A stretch of 64,000 nt of DNA from an uncultured Clostridia bacterium (lineage in GTDB: Bacteria > Bacillota > Clostridia > Oscillospirales > Acutalibacteraceae): the NCBI GenBank assembly GCA_946500295.1, contig CAMMVF010000003.1:62001-126000 (forward strand), read 5' to 3'. The notes below the pieces were generated by a model. It did not search any database. It worked only from the letters and a program-made list of their open reading frames with translations, and was not told where the DNA came from. The position numbers and the translations under genes were made by a program. Of this stretch, positions 1-8,261 are shown in pieces; within the stretch, counting starts at the first letter, position 1, and each line of letters opens with the position of its first letter.

Positions 1-449
1 TCAGATATACATACGATTTTATCGCAAAAAGGAGCCGCCAGCTTTTCAATAACAGTGTACAGCTTCTGCTTCTTCTTTGATGAACGCATATTAAAAGCCC
101 AGCCATGGGGATTATATACACAGCTATTTTTTAAACCTATGTCTGCTATCCTTGCAACAGCTCCCGCCTTACTCGAATGTGCGTAAACAATATCGGGATT
201 ATATTTTTTTATTAGCTTTCTTACCGTACGAATTGCTTTAATATCATCGACTGCAGATATCTCCCTGTGCATATCGATTTGCATAAAATCAGCAACGAGT
301 CCCTTATAATTAATTTCTTCATAATCATATGAACAAATTAAAATATTTTCGAATTTATTTGAATCAGAATATTTCATCAGCATTTTTATATATCGGTCAA
401 CTCCACCGGCAGATTGAGCGAGATGAAGTATGCGAATTTTACCGCCCAT
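1..449 (-). CDS. Glycosyltransferase family 4-like protein, N-terminal part (cut by window edge)
   Basis: The reading frame starts at ATG 449 and stays open to the window edge, giving the first 149 residues. The start MGGKIRILHLAQSAGGVDRY, with a Gly-Gly-Val turn after the first strand, is the donor-side Rossmann start of GT4 (GT-B fold) enzymes, and the segment DIVYAHSSKAGAVARIA is the typical second landmark. Such enzymes transfer a sugar from a nucleotide-sugar to a lipid-linked glycan on the cytoplasmic face. It lies 52 bp downstream of the sugar transferase in the exopolysaccharide operon, so it probably adds the second sugar; the actual sugar cannot be told from sequence. The C-terminal half with the nucleotide-sugar site is outside the window. 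Confidence 0.8.
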   Translation of the reverse strand, partial: MGGKIRILHLAQSAGGVDRYIKMLMKYSDSNKFENILICSYDYEEINYKGLVADFMQIDMHREISAVDDIKAIRTVRKLIKKYNPDIVYAHSSKAGAVARIADIGLKNSCVYNPHGWAFNMRSSKKKQKLYTVIEKLAAPFCDKIVCIS

Positions 450-501
450 GTGCAACACCCCCTGTAGTTGACTAATGCAATGCTGTAAATATCTTTCTGA
501 C

Positions 502-1224
502 TCAACACCCATCATGCTTCACAATAACTCTTATAGCAGTTAAAAAGATAAGTTTGATATCAAGTAAAAAGCTTCTTTCGGCTATGTACTTTCTATCAAG
601 TTCCATCCATTCCTTAAACGAGACTGAATTGCGCTTGGGGCTTACCTGCCAGTAGCAAGTGAGACCCGGCTTTACCAGAAGTCTTGCCCTGTCGTATGTA
701 CTGTACTGCTCTACTTCCTTCGGAAGGGGCGGTCTTGGGCCGACAAACGACATACTTCCGGTAAGTATATTTAGAAGCTGTGGAACTTCGTCGAAACCAA
801 ATTTACGCAGAAATTTGCCGAGCTTGGTTATTCTCGGGTCGTCCTGAATCTTAAACACGGGTCCGTCCATTTCGTTTTTATGCTGGAGATTCTCAAGCTC
901 ACACTCCGCATTTAGCTTCATGGTTCTCAACTTAATCAGCTTAAATTCCTTGCCATTTCTACCTGTACGTTTTTGAACAAAAAACGGATGCCCTTGACCG
1001 TCGCTCAACGCAACAATCAAAACAACAATGATCATAAAGGGAAACAAAATTACTAAAGCAAATAAAGAGCAAATTATGTCAAATACTCTTTTAAAAAAGT
1101 CATATGCAGGTTTCTTAGTAAAAACGAATTCATACCGGTTGAACTGAACGTCCGTCCGGTTGTCGATCTCTTCATCTTTTTGTGCTTGTGTATAAACAGC
1201 ACGAGCTTCATTTTCATAGCCCAT
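502..1224 (-). CDS. Bacterial sugar transferase (undecaprenyl-phosphate glycosyl-1-phosphate transferase)
   Basis: 240 residues. One membrane segment (about 45-68) follows KRVFDIICS, and the catalytic domain carries the family landmarks FKLIKLRTM, LGKFLRKFGFDEVPQLLNIL and SFVGPRP, then a C-terminal PGLTCYWQV. This is the short monotopic form without the four-helix N-terminal domain of WbaP/WcaJ. It starts repeat-unit synthesis by moving a sugar-1-phosphate from a UDP-sugar to undecaprenyl phosphate. It follows the CpsB-type phosphatase after 86 bp and precedes the glycosyltransferase, fitting an exopolysaccharide or capsule operon. A second paralogue lies at 27376-28056. Sugar specificity unknown. 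Confidence 0.92.
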   Translation of the reverse strand: MGYENEARAVYTQAQKDEEIDNRTDVQFNRYEFVFTKKPAYDFFKRVFDIICSLFALVILFPFMIIVVLIVALSDGQGHPFFVQKRTGRNGKEFKLIKLRTMKLNAECELENLQHKNEMDGPVFKIQDDPRITKLGKFLRKFGFDEVPQLLNILTGSMSFVGPRPPLPKEVEQYSTYDRARLLVKPGLTCYWQVSPKRNSVSFKEWMELDRKYIAERSFLLDIKLIFLTAIRVIVKHDGC

Positions 1225-1310
1225 ACCCTTAATTCACCTCTTCGTCTCAAATACCGTTATTCCTCAAATACATTTAATATAATAATACTTGACCCGCAAT
1301 ACGTCAACCT

Positions 1311-2057
1311 TTATCGCCAAGTACCAAATATTTTCTTTGGTCTTTTTATAACAGGAATATCTATGTACTTGCCGGAAAATATACTCCTGCTATTCTTTTC
1401 AAGCCAAAGGCTGTACTGCTCCCCGAGCTTTTGCTTGACCGCCGCCATACCATCTTTGAGATTGGGGCGCCGCCGGCCCATACTGTGGCAATCAGTGGAG
1501 ATAACCTGCGCCAACTCCCATTTTATATATTTCATTACTATTGGAACCTTGGACGTCACCGGACCTGCATTAACTTGAGCGAGACAGCCGCGGGAAACCA
1601 GCTCATAAAGTTCCAGCGGATCCTCTTCAAAATAAGGATAGCGCTCTATATGCGCCAAAATTGGGATATACCCTTGGTTTATGAGAGATGTCATGGTGTG
1701 CATAAGCCCATATGGCTTTTCGTTAGTCGGGAGCTCTATGAGAATATATTTAGTTCCTTCAAAGCAAAGCGGTCTTACATCCTGTTCCATCAGTTTAATG
1801 GAATAATATACCTCAGCACCTAACCTGACCGACATCATGAGATCCAAAAACTCTCGGGTTTTTTTAAGTTTTTGTAGGCTTTCCTCTCTGATTTGACAGA
1901 AAGCCTCTATACTCCTTCTCTCAAAATTGTAATGAGGTGTAAACACTACCGATTTAACTCCCTGGCGCTTTTCCTCTCTGAGCATCTCGATAGAAACCTC
2001 TACTGTTTTTGCTCCATCGTCAATCTCGGGCAAAATGTGACAGTGCATATCTATCAT
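1311..2057 (-). CDS. PHP-type tyrosine-protein phosphatase (CpsB/YwqE family)
   Basis: 248 residues, usual length for the family. The N-terminal MIDMHCHILPEIDDGAKT holds the HxH metal pair of the PHP fold, with further metal-site His residues in VVFTPHYN, PILAHIERYP and STDCHSMG. In the family this Mn-dependent enzyme removes phosphate from the C-terminal tyrosine cluster of the partner kinase and so controls polysaccharide export. It starts 2 bp after the kinase stop codon, so the two are translated together. The pairing with the kinase and chain-length protein is the standard wzd/wze/wzh arrangement of Gram-positive capsule loci. Confidence 0.93.
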   Translation of the reverse strand: MIDMHCHILPEIDDGAKTVEVSIEMLREEKRQGVKSVVFTPHYNFERRSIEAFCQIREESLQKLKKTREFLDLMMSVRLGAEVYYSIKLMEQDVRPLCFEGTKYILIELPTNEKPYGLMHTMTSLINQGYIPILAHIERYPYFEEDPLELYELVSRGCLAQVNAGPVTSKVPIVMKYIKWELAQVISTDCHSMGRRRPNLKDGMAAVKQKLGEQYSLWLEKNSRSIFSGKYIDIPVIKRPKKIFGTWR

Positions 2058-2059
2058 AA

Positions 2060-2839
2060 TTAAGCCTCTCCAACATTTATATCTTCATAAGAATTGCTCT
2101 TCTGATTTGACCCGCTCTGACTACTGTAATAATAATAGTCATAATTCAAAGATACTCCGCTTGCCTTTGGGTTATACTGACTGTATATTGCACCTAGCAG
2201 CTTAACTCCTGCGGTCTCTAAATTTTTCTTTGCCTTATTAACTACTGCCTTTTCTGTGGAATCATGTCGAATAATAAGCACCATACCGTCGAGATATTTA
2301 CCCAAGGCCGCTGCATCGGTAACTACATAAGCAGGAGGTGTATCATAAATGACATAGTCGTACTCTTTTTCCAGAGTATCCACCAGCTTTCTCATCCTCT
2401 CGCTTGCCAAAAGCTCTGAAGGGTTCGGAGGACAGGAACCGGCAAACAGGATTGACAAGCCTATTTCCTTAACCTTTTTTATTGCATCGTGAAGCTCAGC
2501 TTGACCTGTCAATACATTTGTTATGCCCTTGATATTGTGAGGCGCATCAAAAAATCGATGGATAACCGGTCTTCTCAAGTCGCCTTCTACCAAGCAAACC
2601 TTCTTGCCGTAGCCTGAAAGCGTAAGCGCAAGGTTAAGCATTATATTAGTCTTACCCTCATCCGCCAAAGAGGAAGTAATCCCTATGCTTTTACAATTTT
2701 CAGCTGCTGCAACAAACTCAAGGTTTGTGCAGAGCATTTTATATGCCTCGACATAGTTAAAAGGAGCATTCGGATTTGTTACGCTTAGAATTTTCTTTGA
2801 TATAGGTTTTTTCTTGTTACTAAATATACTTGAACTCAT
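2060..2839 (-). CDS. Bacterial tyrosine kinase of capsule/EPS assembly (CpsD/YwqD family)
   Basis: 259 residues. A P-loop (Walker A variant SSLADEGKTNIMLNLA, about 55-70), Walker A' VCLVEGDLRRPVIH and Walker B YDYVIYDTPP mark a BY-kinase. The C-terminus holds the tyrosine cluster (YDYYYYSSQSGS, about 234-245) that is autophosphorylated. The cytoplasmic kinase is activated by the membrane partner encoded just upstream, whose stop codon it overlaps by 4 bp; the split kinase/activator arrangement is typical of Firmicutes. The PHP phosphatase directly downstream would reverse the phosphorylation. Together they regulate chain length and export. Confidence 0.93.
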   Translation of the reverse strand: MSSSIFSNKKKPISKKILSVTNPNAPFNYVEAYKMLCTNLEFVAAAENCKSIGITSSLADEGKTNIMLNLALTLSGYGKKVCLVEGDLRRPVIHRFFDAPHNIKGITNVLTGQAELHDAIKKVKEIGLSILFAGSCPPNPSELLASERMRKLVDTLEKEYDYVIYDTPPAYVVTDAAALGKYLDGMVLIIRHDSTEKAVVNKAKKNLETAGVKLLGAIYSQYNPKASGVSLNYDYYYYSSQSGSNQKSNSYEDINVGEA

Positions 2840-3555
2840 TTGTTAAACTCCTTTTCATCAATAGAAGGAATAATACCAAGCAAAGGAAGCTGGAGATTCT
2901 TCGCTATATCGTCTTCAGTCTTAAAGGTGTTGTTGAGAAGCTCCCTGATGAAAGCAATAATAAGCATCAATACAAGTCCTACTACTGCTCCGATAAGTGT
3001 ATTTTTCACCACACTGGGGCTTACGGGGTTACCGTTGTTGGCTATGGTAGCATCACTGATGACCTTAACGGAACCGGCGTCAACCTTATCGGCGATTATC
3101 GGAGGTGCAATCTCAACTATTTTACCAATAATTTTTCTCGCATAATCAGCATCTGTGGAAAGCATTGAAATGCTGATTACCTGTGTAGAGTTTACGCTTG
3201 AAACAGAAATCTGACTGCTTAACTGTTCATAGGTAATGCTAAGCTTCAAATCGTCTATTACCTGCTGCAACACAGTATCTGATTTAATAATAATCGAATA
3301 TACCTCAGCAAGGTCTTGTGCCGCAGTAATTTGTCCGGAGTTAATATTGGCAGCTGAGCTTTCATCTGTAGTGTTAACTATCAGCATCGCATCCGCCTGG
3401 TACTCCTTTGGAACAAAGAAAACAGTTATAGTAAGCGCTGCTGCAGCAACGATAACTGTGGCAAGTATTAGCGGTACGATGTTTTTTCGCAACACACCTA
3501 ATATCAGCCTGAGATCAATCTCCCTTTCATTTACATTCTGGTTGTTTTCTTCCAT
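2836..3555 (-). CDS. Polysaccharide co-polymerase / kinase activator (Wzz, CpsC/YwqC family)
   Basis: 239 residues with the Wzz layout: a short cytoplasmic N-terminus, TM1 about 26-48, an extracytoplasmic loop of about 130 residues, then TM2 (about 185-205), preceded by the proline-rich NPVSPSVVKN, and a cytoplasmic tail ending LPLLGIIPSIDEKEF that in this family activates the kinase. First gene of the operon, 100 bp behind a promoter-like sequence at 3656-3684. It likely sets polymer length and recruits the kinase at 2060-2839. Confidence 0.9.
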   Translation of the reverse strand: MEENNQNVNEREIDLRLILGVLRKNIVPLILATVIVAAAALTITVFFVPKEYQADAMLIVNTTDESSAANINSGQITAAQDLAEVYSIIIKSDTVLQQVIDDLKLSITYEQLSSQISVSSVNSTQVISISMLSTDADYARKIIGKIVEIAPPIIADKVDAGSVKVISDATIANNGNPVSPSVVKNTLIGAVVGLVLMLIIAFIRELLNNTFKTEDDIAKNLQLPLLGIIPSIDEKEFNK

Positions 3556-3655
3556 TTTTTACTCTCCTTGTAATTTACTCAAAAGCATTTCCGGCAAAGT
3601 CAGCAATTAGTAAGCGATAGGTAAACTAACCCGCACTGCCCCACTTTAAATAAAC

Positions 3656-3684
3656 ATATTAATGATATGTCAATGATATGTCAA
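3656..3684 (-). promoter_or_regulatory. Candidate promoter of the exopolysaccharide operon
   Basis: On the minus strand TTGACA (3684-3679), 17 bp, TAATAT (3661-3656). The -35 region lies in an 11-bp tandem duplication (AATGATATGTC at 3661-3671 and 3672-3682 on the plus strand), which could be an operator or chance. The start would be near 3649, leaving a leader of about 95 nt before the chain-length gene. Confidence 0.55.
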
Positions 3685-3699
3685 TCCATCTTAATCGTC

Positions 3700-4586
3700 A
3701 ACAGTAAAATTATTGTCATACATAATTTTGTATGTTTACCTAGAATTACATAGCATAAATTTCATGTTTTGTGTTATAATGCGATTACTTTTATCCACAA
3801 TTTAATCAAAAAAACTTCAGTAAATTAGTTCTTAATACAAAATACGCTATACAGGCATAACATAAGTAATTTTATAATATAAATAAAATTTTTGTCCGTT
3901 TGCTTTTAATTCTTCTATCTTTCTTTATAGATGAAAAATAGTGCTGCAGAAGAAATGTCAAGCAGCGAACATCTCATATAATTAATAAAACCGCTACCTC
4001 TGTACGGCGTAAAAATATCTGGCAATTACGCTGTTCAGTACTATACAGCTCTATCGATAGTACTAATATAATAATAACAGCACAAATCTCAATGTCAACT
4101 GAAATATTTAACCAATTTGTATCGTAATCAATATCTGATTTCTTAATTATAATTAAAATATTGAGACCAGATTTAACAACTTTTTAACCTCTAATATAAC
4201 CCCGTATTATATTACAGTCAAATTATATAATGCCCCTACATTTAAATAATATTTTACCTGACCTTTGTCTGTAATTTGTTTCCATATTGTGAACGAATTA
4301 TGTCTTTTTAATGAATTCGTATTATTTAAGTTGTTCAATATTTGCACGGTATATATAGTTGTAATTTAATTATTTAAACGACCGTATTAATTATGAATTT
4401 GGTTGTTTTTGTAAACTTTTTGCCGCAATAATTTATAGATTTTGCATAATTTTATTGCAAGCTTATTTTACATCTAATATTAAATTTAATAACCATATAT
4501 AATTTCGGCCTTAATTTTGCTGTTAAAAAAGTAATTTTAACTATAAATTTTTAATGTGGTAATTTAAGGCTGTGCGTTAAATTTTC
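3700..4586. other. Long AT-rich intergenic region without recognisable gene
   Basis: About 890 bp of very AT-rich DNA between the divergent exopolysaccharide and secreted-protein operons. No reading frame with a plausible start and ribosome site, no tRNA-like or riboswitch-like sequence was recognised. A short inverted repeat CATACA/TGTATG sits at 3717-3734. The length is unusual for this compact chromosome, so it may hold regulatory sites or an untranslated RNA that cannot be seen by eye. Confidence 0.6.
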
Positions 4587-4616
4587 TTGACAACACTAAA
4601 CATAACGATGTATAAT
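4587..4616 (+). promoter_or_regulatory. Strong SigA-type promoter for the secreted protein/sortase operon
   Basis: TTGACA (4587-4592), 18 bp, TATAAT (4611-4616): both hexamers match consensus exactly. Transcription would start near 4623, leaving a leader of about 70 nt before the ATG at 4696, which has the ribosome site AGGAAAGGAAG. Confidence 0.75.
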
Positions 4617-4695
4617 TACCTTGATTTCAGGTTACTATATATATTTCTCAATATTATAGCTTAAATCAATATTTTAGGAAAGGAAGTATATTTCT

Positions 4696-5310
4696 ATGAG
4701 AAAAGTTGTTAAGTCTTTTGCTACAGTAGCTCTTTCGGCTGTAGTTGCAGTTAGCGCAACAGCCGCTGTTTCAGCTGCAGGTATCAACGCAGCAGAGCAA
4801 AGTATTCTCGACGAGCTGAACACTACTATAGTAATGAACGGCGTTGAAAAGAGAATACAGCCTCAGTATGTAAACCAGGCTGAAAACTACTTTAACACTA
4901 TTGAAGTAACTGACGAGCAGGCAGAGCAGATCATTGCAAAGATTGATGAGATTAAAACTTTCCTCCAGGGCACCAGCGCTACAAAGATAGCCGAGCTTAC
5001 CTCAGAGGAAGCCGACACAGTAGCCGAGCTTGCACAAGAGGCTCTTTCGGTGATTAATCTTACTTTGCAGTACACTAAGTCTACCGGCGCTGTCAGCATT
5101 GTAGACGCTGACGGTACTGTTGTATTCAGCGCAACTGTTGCTGCGATTTCCGGCGATGCCGATAATCCGATTAAGGTAACAGGCTCTGGCTTCAATATTC
5201 CGGGTATTGCAGCGGTAGGCGGCGTCGGTATTGTTCTTGTTTCGGCTGCTGGGATATATCTCATCAAGACCGGAAGGAACAAAGAGAAGATTGGCAATGC
5301 AACAGCATAA
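4696..5310 (+). CDS. Secreted, C-terminally membrane-anchored protein next to a sortase
   Basis: 204 residues, no family recognised. A signal peptide (1-27, KVVKSF then a hydrophobic stretch ending SAAG) is followed by an acidic helical region of about 120 residues rich in Glu, Asp and Ala, then VSIVDADGTVVFSATV, and a C-terminal hydrophobic segment (about 172-192) with a basic tail KTGRNKEK. This is the layout of a sortase substrate, but no LPXTG-like motif precedes the helix; the nearest sequence is TGSGFNIPG. It resembles in plan the processed acidic surface proteins that accompany class D sortases (inference from layout). The sortase gene overlaps its 3' end by 14 bp, so the two are translationally coupled. 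Confidence 0.75.
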   Translation: MRKVVKSFATVALSAVVAVSATAAVSAAGINAAEQSILDELNTTIVMNGVEKRIQPQYVNQAENYFNTIEVTDEQAEQIIAKIDEIKTFLQGTSATKIAELTSEEADTVAELAQEALSVINLTLQYTKSTGAVSIVDADGTVVFSATVAAISGDADNPIKVTGSGFNIPGIAAVGGVGIVLVSAAGIYLIKTGRNKEKIGNATA

Positions 5311-5989
5311 CAAAAATAGACGCCACTCTTTCAATGGGAAGAATTTTGTTATTCTTCCCATTGTCTTTTGTGCGGTAATTTATTTGACTTTATTTTTCGT
5401 AATCTCCCCCTCTGCATCGAGCTTTATCTCCATGGGGAGTCTGTTTTTCTCCGACGGAGCAAAGGACTTTTCAGAGGAGTACAACAATATTTTTGTTCCG
5501 ATAGATGAAAACAGCTCACAGGCTGAAAGCAGCGACAGCATACCTGTCTCGGAGATTACCTTTCCAAAATACGGTGAACAATTTGGAGAGTTGATAATCG
5601 AAGATTGTCAGATTAATGCCCGTCTGTTTTTCGGTGATGATAATGTCGCACTTAACAATGGCGTAGGAATTTACAATGGTAGCTCCATACCCGGATATGG
5701 CAAGACCATTTTAGTTGCAGGGCACAACAATACCTATTTTAACGGTTTAAAATATGCTCAGGTCGGACAACGGGTAAAGATCCGCACAAGCTACGGTAAT
5801 TACTACTATGAGATTACTGATATTCAGATTAAGCAGTATGATGATTCCTCTGCTTATGACCTCAGCGCCGACAGTGAAAATCTCATTATGTACACCTGCT
5901 ATCCCTTTGACGAGTTGGGCTTGACTCCACAAAGGTGCTTTGTATATGCAAAGCCGCTGCAAGACAGCAATATTGACAAAAATAAATAA
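5297..5989 (+). CDS. Sortase, class D-like
   Basis: From ATG 5297, inside the upstream gene, the product has 230 residues: a cytoplasmic N-terminus, one membrane segment (about 20-40), a spacer rich in Ser/Glu, and the sortase barrel. The catalytic His is in LVAGHNNTYFNGL, the Cys in LIMYTCYPF and the Arg in GLTPQRCFVYA. TCYPF is characteristic of class D enzymes. These transpeptidases cut a C-terminal sorting motif and link the protein to peptidoglycan. The likely substrate is the preceding gene product, and possibly the PI-PLC surface protein at 59030-63712, which ends with a VNTGD motif. An upstream in-frame start is unlikely because it lies within the preceding gene without a ribosome site. 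Confidence 0.88.
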   Translation: MQQHNKNRRHSFNGKNFVILPIVFCAVIYLTLFFVISPSASSFISMGSLFFSDGAKDFSEEYNNIFVPIDENSSQAESSDSIPVSEITFPKYGEQFGELIIEDCQINARLFFGDDNVALNNGVGIYNGSSIPGYGKTILVAGHNNTYFNGLKYAQVGQRVKIRTSYGNYYYEITDIQIKQYDDSSAYDLSADSENLIMYTCYPFDELGLTPQRCFVYAKPLQDSNIDKNK

Positions 5990-6010
5990 CCAAGAGAGGG
6001 GGCGCTCACA

Positions 6011-6871
6011 ATGAACGGGCATAAACACCACACAAAAGCAAAATCCCTCCTATACGGCTTACTTTCGTTTTTTCTCACTCTGACGCTGTTTTTGCTATCA
6101 ATCTGCTTGGTAATGCAAACAACGATTTTTAGCAAGAGCTTTATGACCAGTGCAATGGGAAGCTGCGGATACTACACTATGGTTGCAGACGAGCTGAAGT
6201 CCCAGCTAAAAAGTCTTGGCGACGCCAGCGGGCTTGACCAGGAATTTGCGCAAGATTTTGTCGAAGGCTATGATGTACAAAGCGCTGTGGATGAATATAT
6301 CTCCGCCTTTTATGTCGGAGATACAACACTTGTTGATACCGAGGAATTTGAGCAGGAGCTTTATGCTGCATTAGATGATTATATAGATGAAAAGGGAATT
6401 GACAGGGAGACTGTTTCAGATGAAAACTTGAGCTACTTTGTCAGTCAAGCCTGCGATATCTATGTAAATGAAATTTCTATACCCTTTTTCTCATATGTCG
6501 CTAACTATATTTACAACTACTCAACGCCGTTGCTGATTATCACTATAGTATTGGCTGTTATAGCGCTGGCTATTGCTGCGGTCATAATCTTCACTAACAA
6601 ATTCACCCACAGAAGATACCGATATCTATGCTACAGCACTATAGGAACCGCTCTGGCTACGGCAATCATTCCTATAACCGTTCAGCTGTCAGGAATGATT
6701 TCTAAAATAAACCTCGAAACACGTTCGCTTTACAACCTGTTTGTAAGCTATGCAAACGCTTTGTTTTCGTATTTTTGGATCTACTGCGGTATATTTTTTG
6801 TTGTATCGGTTATATTATTTTTGCTTTATGCGAAAGCGTATAAGAGAGCTACTACACATCATGGTCACTAA
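6011..6871 (+). CDS. Membrane protein of unknown function in the sortase operon
   Basis: 286 residues, family not recognised. TM1 (about 16-38) is followed by an acidic extracytoplasmic region of about 120 residues (ELKSQLKSLGDASGLDQEF onward), then three membrane segments near 172-195, 210-228 and 253-275. It starts 21 bp after the sortase stop codon with the ribosome site GAGAGGGGG, and a terminator follows at 6920, so it closes a three-gene unit. The context suggests a role in processing, anchoring or sensing the first gene product; that is inference only. Confidence 0.7.
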   Translation: MNGHKHHTKAKSLLYGLLSFFLTLTLFLLSICLVMQTTIFSKSFMTSAMGSCGYYTMVADELKSQLKSLGDASGLDQEFAQDFVEGYDVQSAVDEYISAFYVGDTTLVDTEEFEQELYAALDDYIDEKGIDRETVSDENLSYFVSQACDIYVNEISIPFFSYVANYIYNYSTPLLIITIVLAVIALAIAAVIIFTNKFTHRRYRYLCYSTIGTALATAIIPITVQLSGMISKINLETRSLYNLFVSYANALFSYFWIYCGIFFVVSVILFLLYAKAYKRATTHHGH

Positions 6872-6919
6872 AAAAATCAATCTCATTAAGGGAAATTTAA
6901 AATCGTATATTAATCTCAT

Positions 6920-6966
6920 CCGCTTGCTATCTTGGGAATAACAATCTGAAAGCAAGCGGTTTTTTC
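6920..6966 (+). terminator. Rho-independent terminator of the sortase operon
   Basis: CCGCTTGCT (6920-6928) pairs with AGCAAGCGG (6951-6959), followed by a run of six T. It lies 49 bp after the last stop codon of the operon. Confidence 0.8.
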
Positions 6967-7031
6967 TATGTATAAGCTAAGTATAAGCAAAAAGCCACGA
7001 AAAACAGGTTATTCTTGATTTAGCTCACGGC

Positions 7032-7062
7032 AAAGAGCCGGGTCAAAGCGACCCGGCTCTTT
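7032..7062. terminator. Perfect 13-bp hairpin between convergent genes
   Basis: AAAGAGCCGGGTC (7032-7044), loop AAAGC, GACCCGGCTCTTT (7050-7062). It lies 20 bp beyond the ilvE stop codon and can act in both directions; the T-run outside the stem is weak. Confidence 0.75.
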
Positions 7063-7082
7063 GTTTGCTATCGTAATCAATC

Positions 7083-8156
7083 TTATTCCACTACCGTTTG
7101 AATCCAGCCAAACTTATCCTCTATCTTGCCCCACTGGATACCGGTCAAGTCATTGTAAAGGCGGTGTGAAATCGGTCCGATCTCACCGTTGTTGATTTTC
7201 ATAACCTTATCGCCCCACTTGAGCTCGCCGATAGGCGAGATAACAGCGGCTGTACCTGTACCGAAGGCCTCCTTCAACTGACCCTTGTCATAAGCCTCGG
7301 CTACCTCGTCAATCGAGAGCTTACGCTCACTGACCTTGTAACCCCAATCCTTCAAAAGCTCAATAGAGGACATTCTCGTAATACCTGAGAGAATAGAACC
7401 CTGTAAAGCTGGTGTGACAACCTCGTCGCCGATAACGAAGAATACATTCATCGTACCGACTTCCTCTATGTACTTTCTCTCTACGCCGTCAAGCCAGAGA
7501 ACCTGAGTATAACCCTGCTTTTCACTCTCATCCTGAGCCTTGAGCGAAGCAGCATAGTTTCCGGCTGTTTTTGTAAAGCCCATTCCGCCCCTTACGGCAC
7601 GGACATAATTTTGCTCAACATAAATTTTTACGGGGTCTAATCCCTCCGGATAATAAGCGCCGGAAGGAGAGCAGATTACCATGAAGGTAAGGTGATGAGC
7701 CGGGTGAACTCCGATAAACGGATCGGTCGCAAAGATGAAGGGACGCAAATAGAGTGATGCACCCTCAGTATGCGGAACCCAGTCCTTCTCTATTTCAACG
7801 AGCTTCTTTATCGCTTCTACACAGAATTCTTCGTCAACAAGAGGAATACAGAGCCTTTCGTTTGATACGTTGAGCCTTGCCATGTTCTTCTCGGGGCGGA
7901 ACAGAACAATCTTGCCCTGCTCGGTTCTGTATGCCTTCATCCCCTCGAATACCTCTTGGCCATAGTGGAGACACATAGCTGCCGGCATAAGCTCGACAGG
8001 GCCGTAGGGAACGATTCTTGGGTCGTGCCAGCCCTGTCCTTCGTCATAGTTCATTACAAACATATGATCGGAGAATATTTTACCAAATCCAAGCTTGCTC
8101 TCGTCAGTCGGCTTTTCCTTTGGATTTTTAGTAAGTTCAATTTTGATTTCCTGCAT
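7083..8156 (-). CDS. ilvE: Branched-chain amino acid aminotransferase
   Basis: 357 residues, the length of the large (BCAT type II) subfamily of fold-type IV PLP enzymes. Landmarks: QEVFEGMKAYR, SLYLRPFIFATD, the PLP lysine region GFTKTAGNYAASLKAQ, LDGVERKYIEEVGTMNVFF and QGSILSGITRMS. It interconverts Leu, Ile and Val with their 2-oxo acids using 2-oxoglutarate/glutamate, the last step of their synthesis. It is a single-gene unit between a hairpin terminator and an intergenic gap; no T-box or leader peptide was recognised in the 100 bp upstream. Confidence 0.95.
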   Translation of the reverse strand: MQEIKIELTKNPKEKPTDESKLGFGKIFSDHMFVMNYDEGQGWHDPRIVPYGPVELMPAAMCLHYGQEVFEGMKAYRTEQGKIVLFRPEKNMARLNVSNERLCIPLVDEEFCVEAIKKLVEIEKDWVPHTEGASLYLRPFIFATDPFIGVHPAHHLTFMVICSPSGAYYPEGLDPVKIYVEQNYVRAVRGGMGFTKTAGNYAASLKAQDESEKQGYTQVLWLDGVERKYIEEVGTMNVFFVIGDEVVTPALQGSILSGITRMSSIELLKDWGYKVSERKLSIDEVAEAYDKGQLKEAFGTGTAAVISPIGELKWGDKVMKINNGEIGPISHRLYNDLTGIQWGKIEDKFGWIQTVVE

Positions 8157-8261
8157 TTTAATGCCCTCTCTCCAAATATTTCTTATTTGAATTTACCTCT
8201 ATATTTTACCACAGCAGTATTCATTATGCAAGTATTAGCGTTCAAAATTTCATACCTCTCA

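Noticed and set aside
7032..7062. ilvE hairpin as T-box or leader-peptide attenuator
   Set aside because: It lies at the 3' end, and the 100 bp upstream of ilvE contains no T-box sequence.
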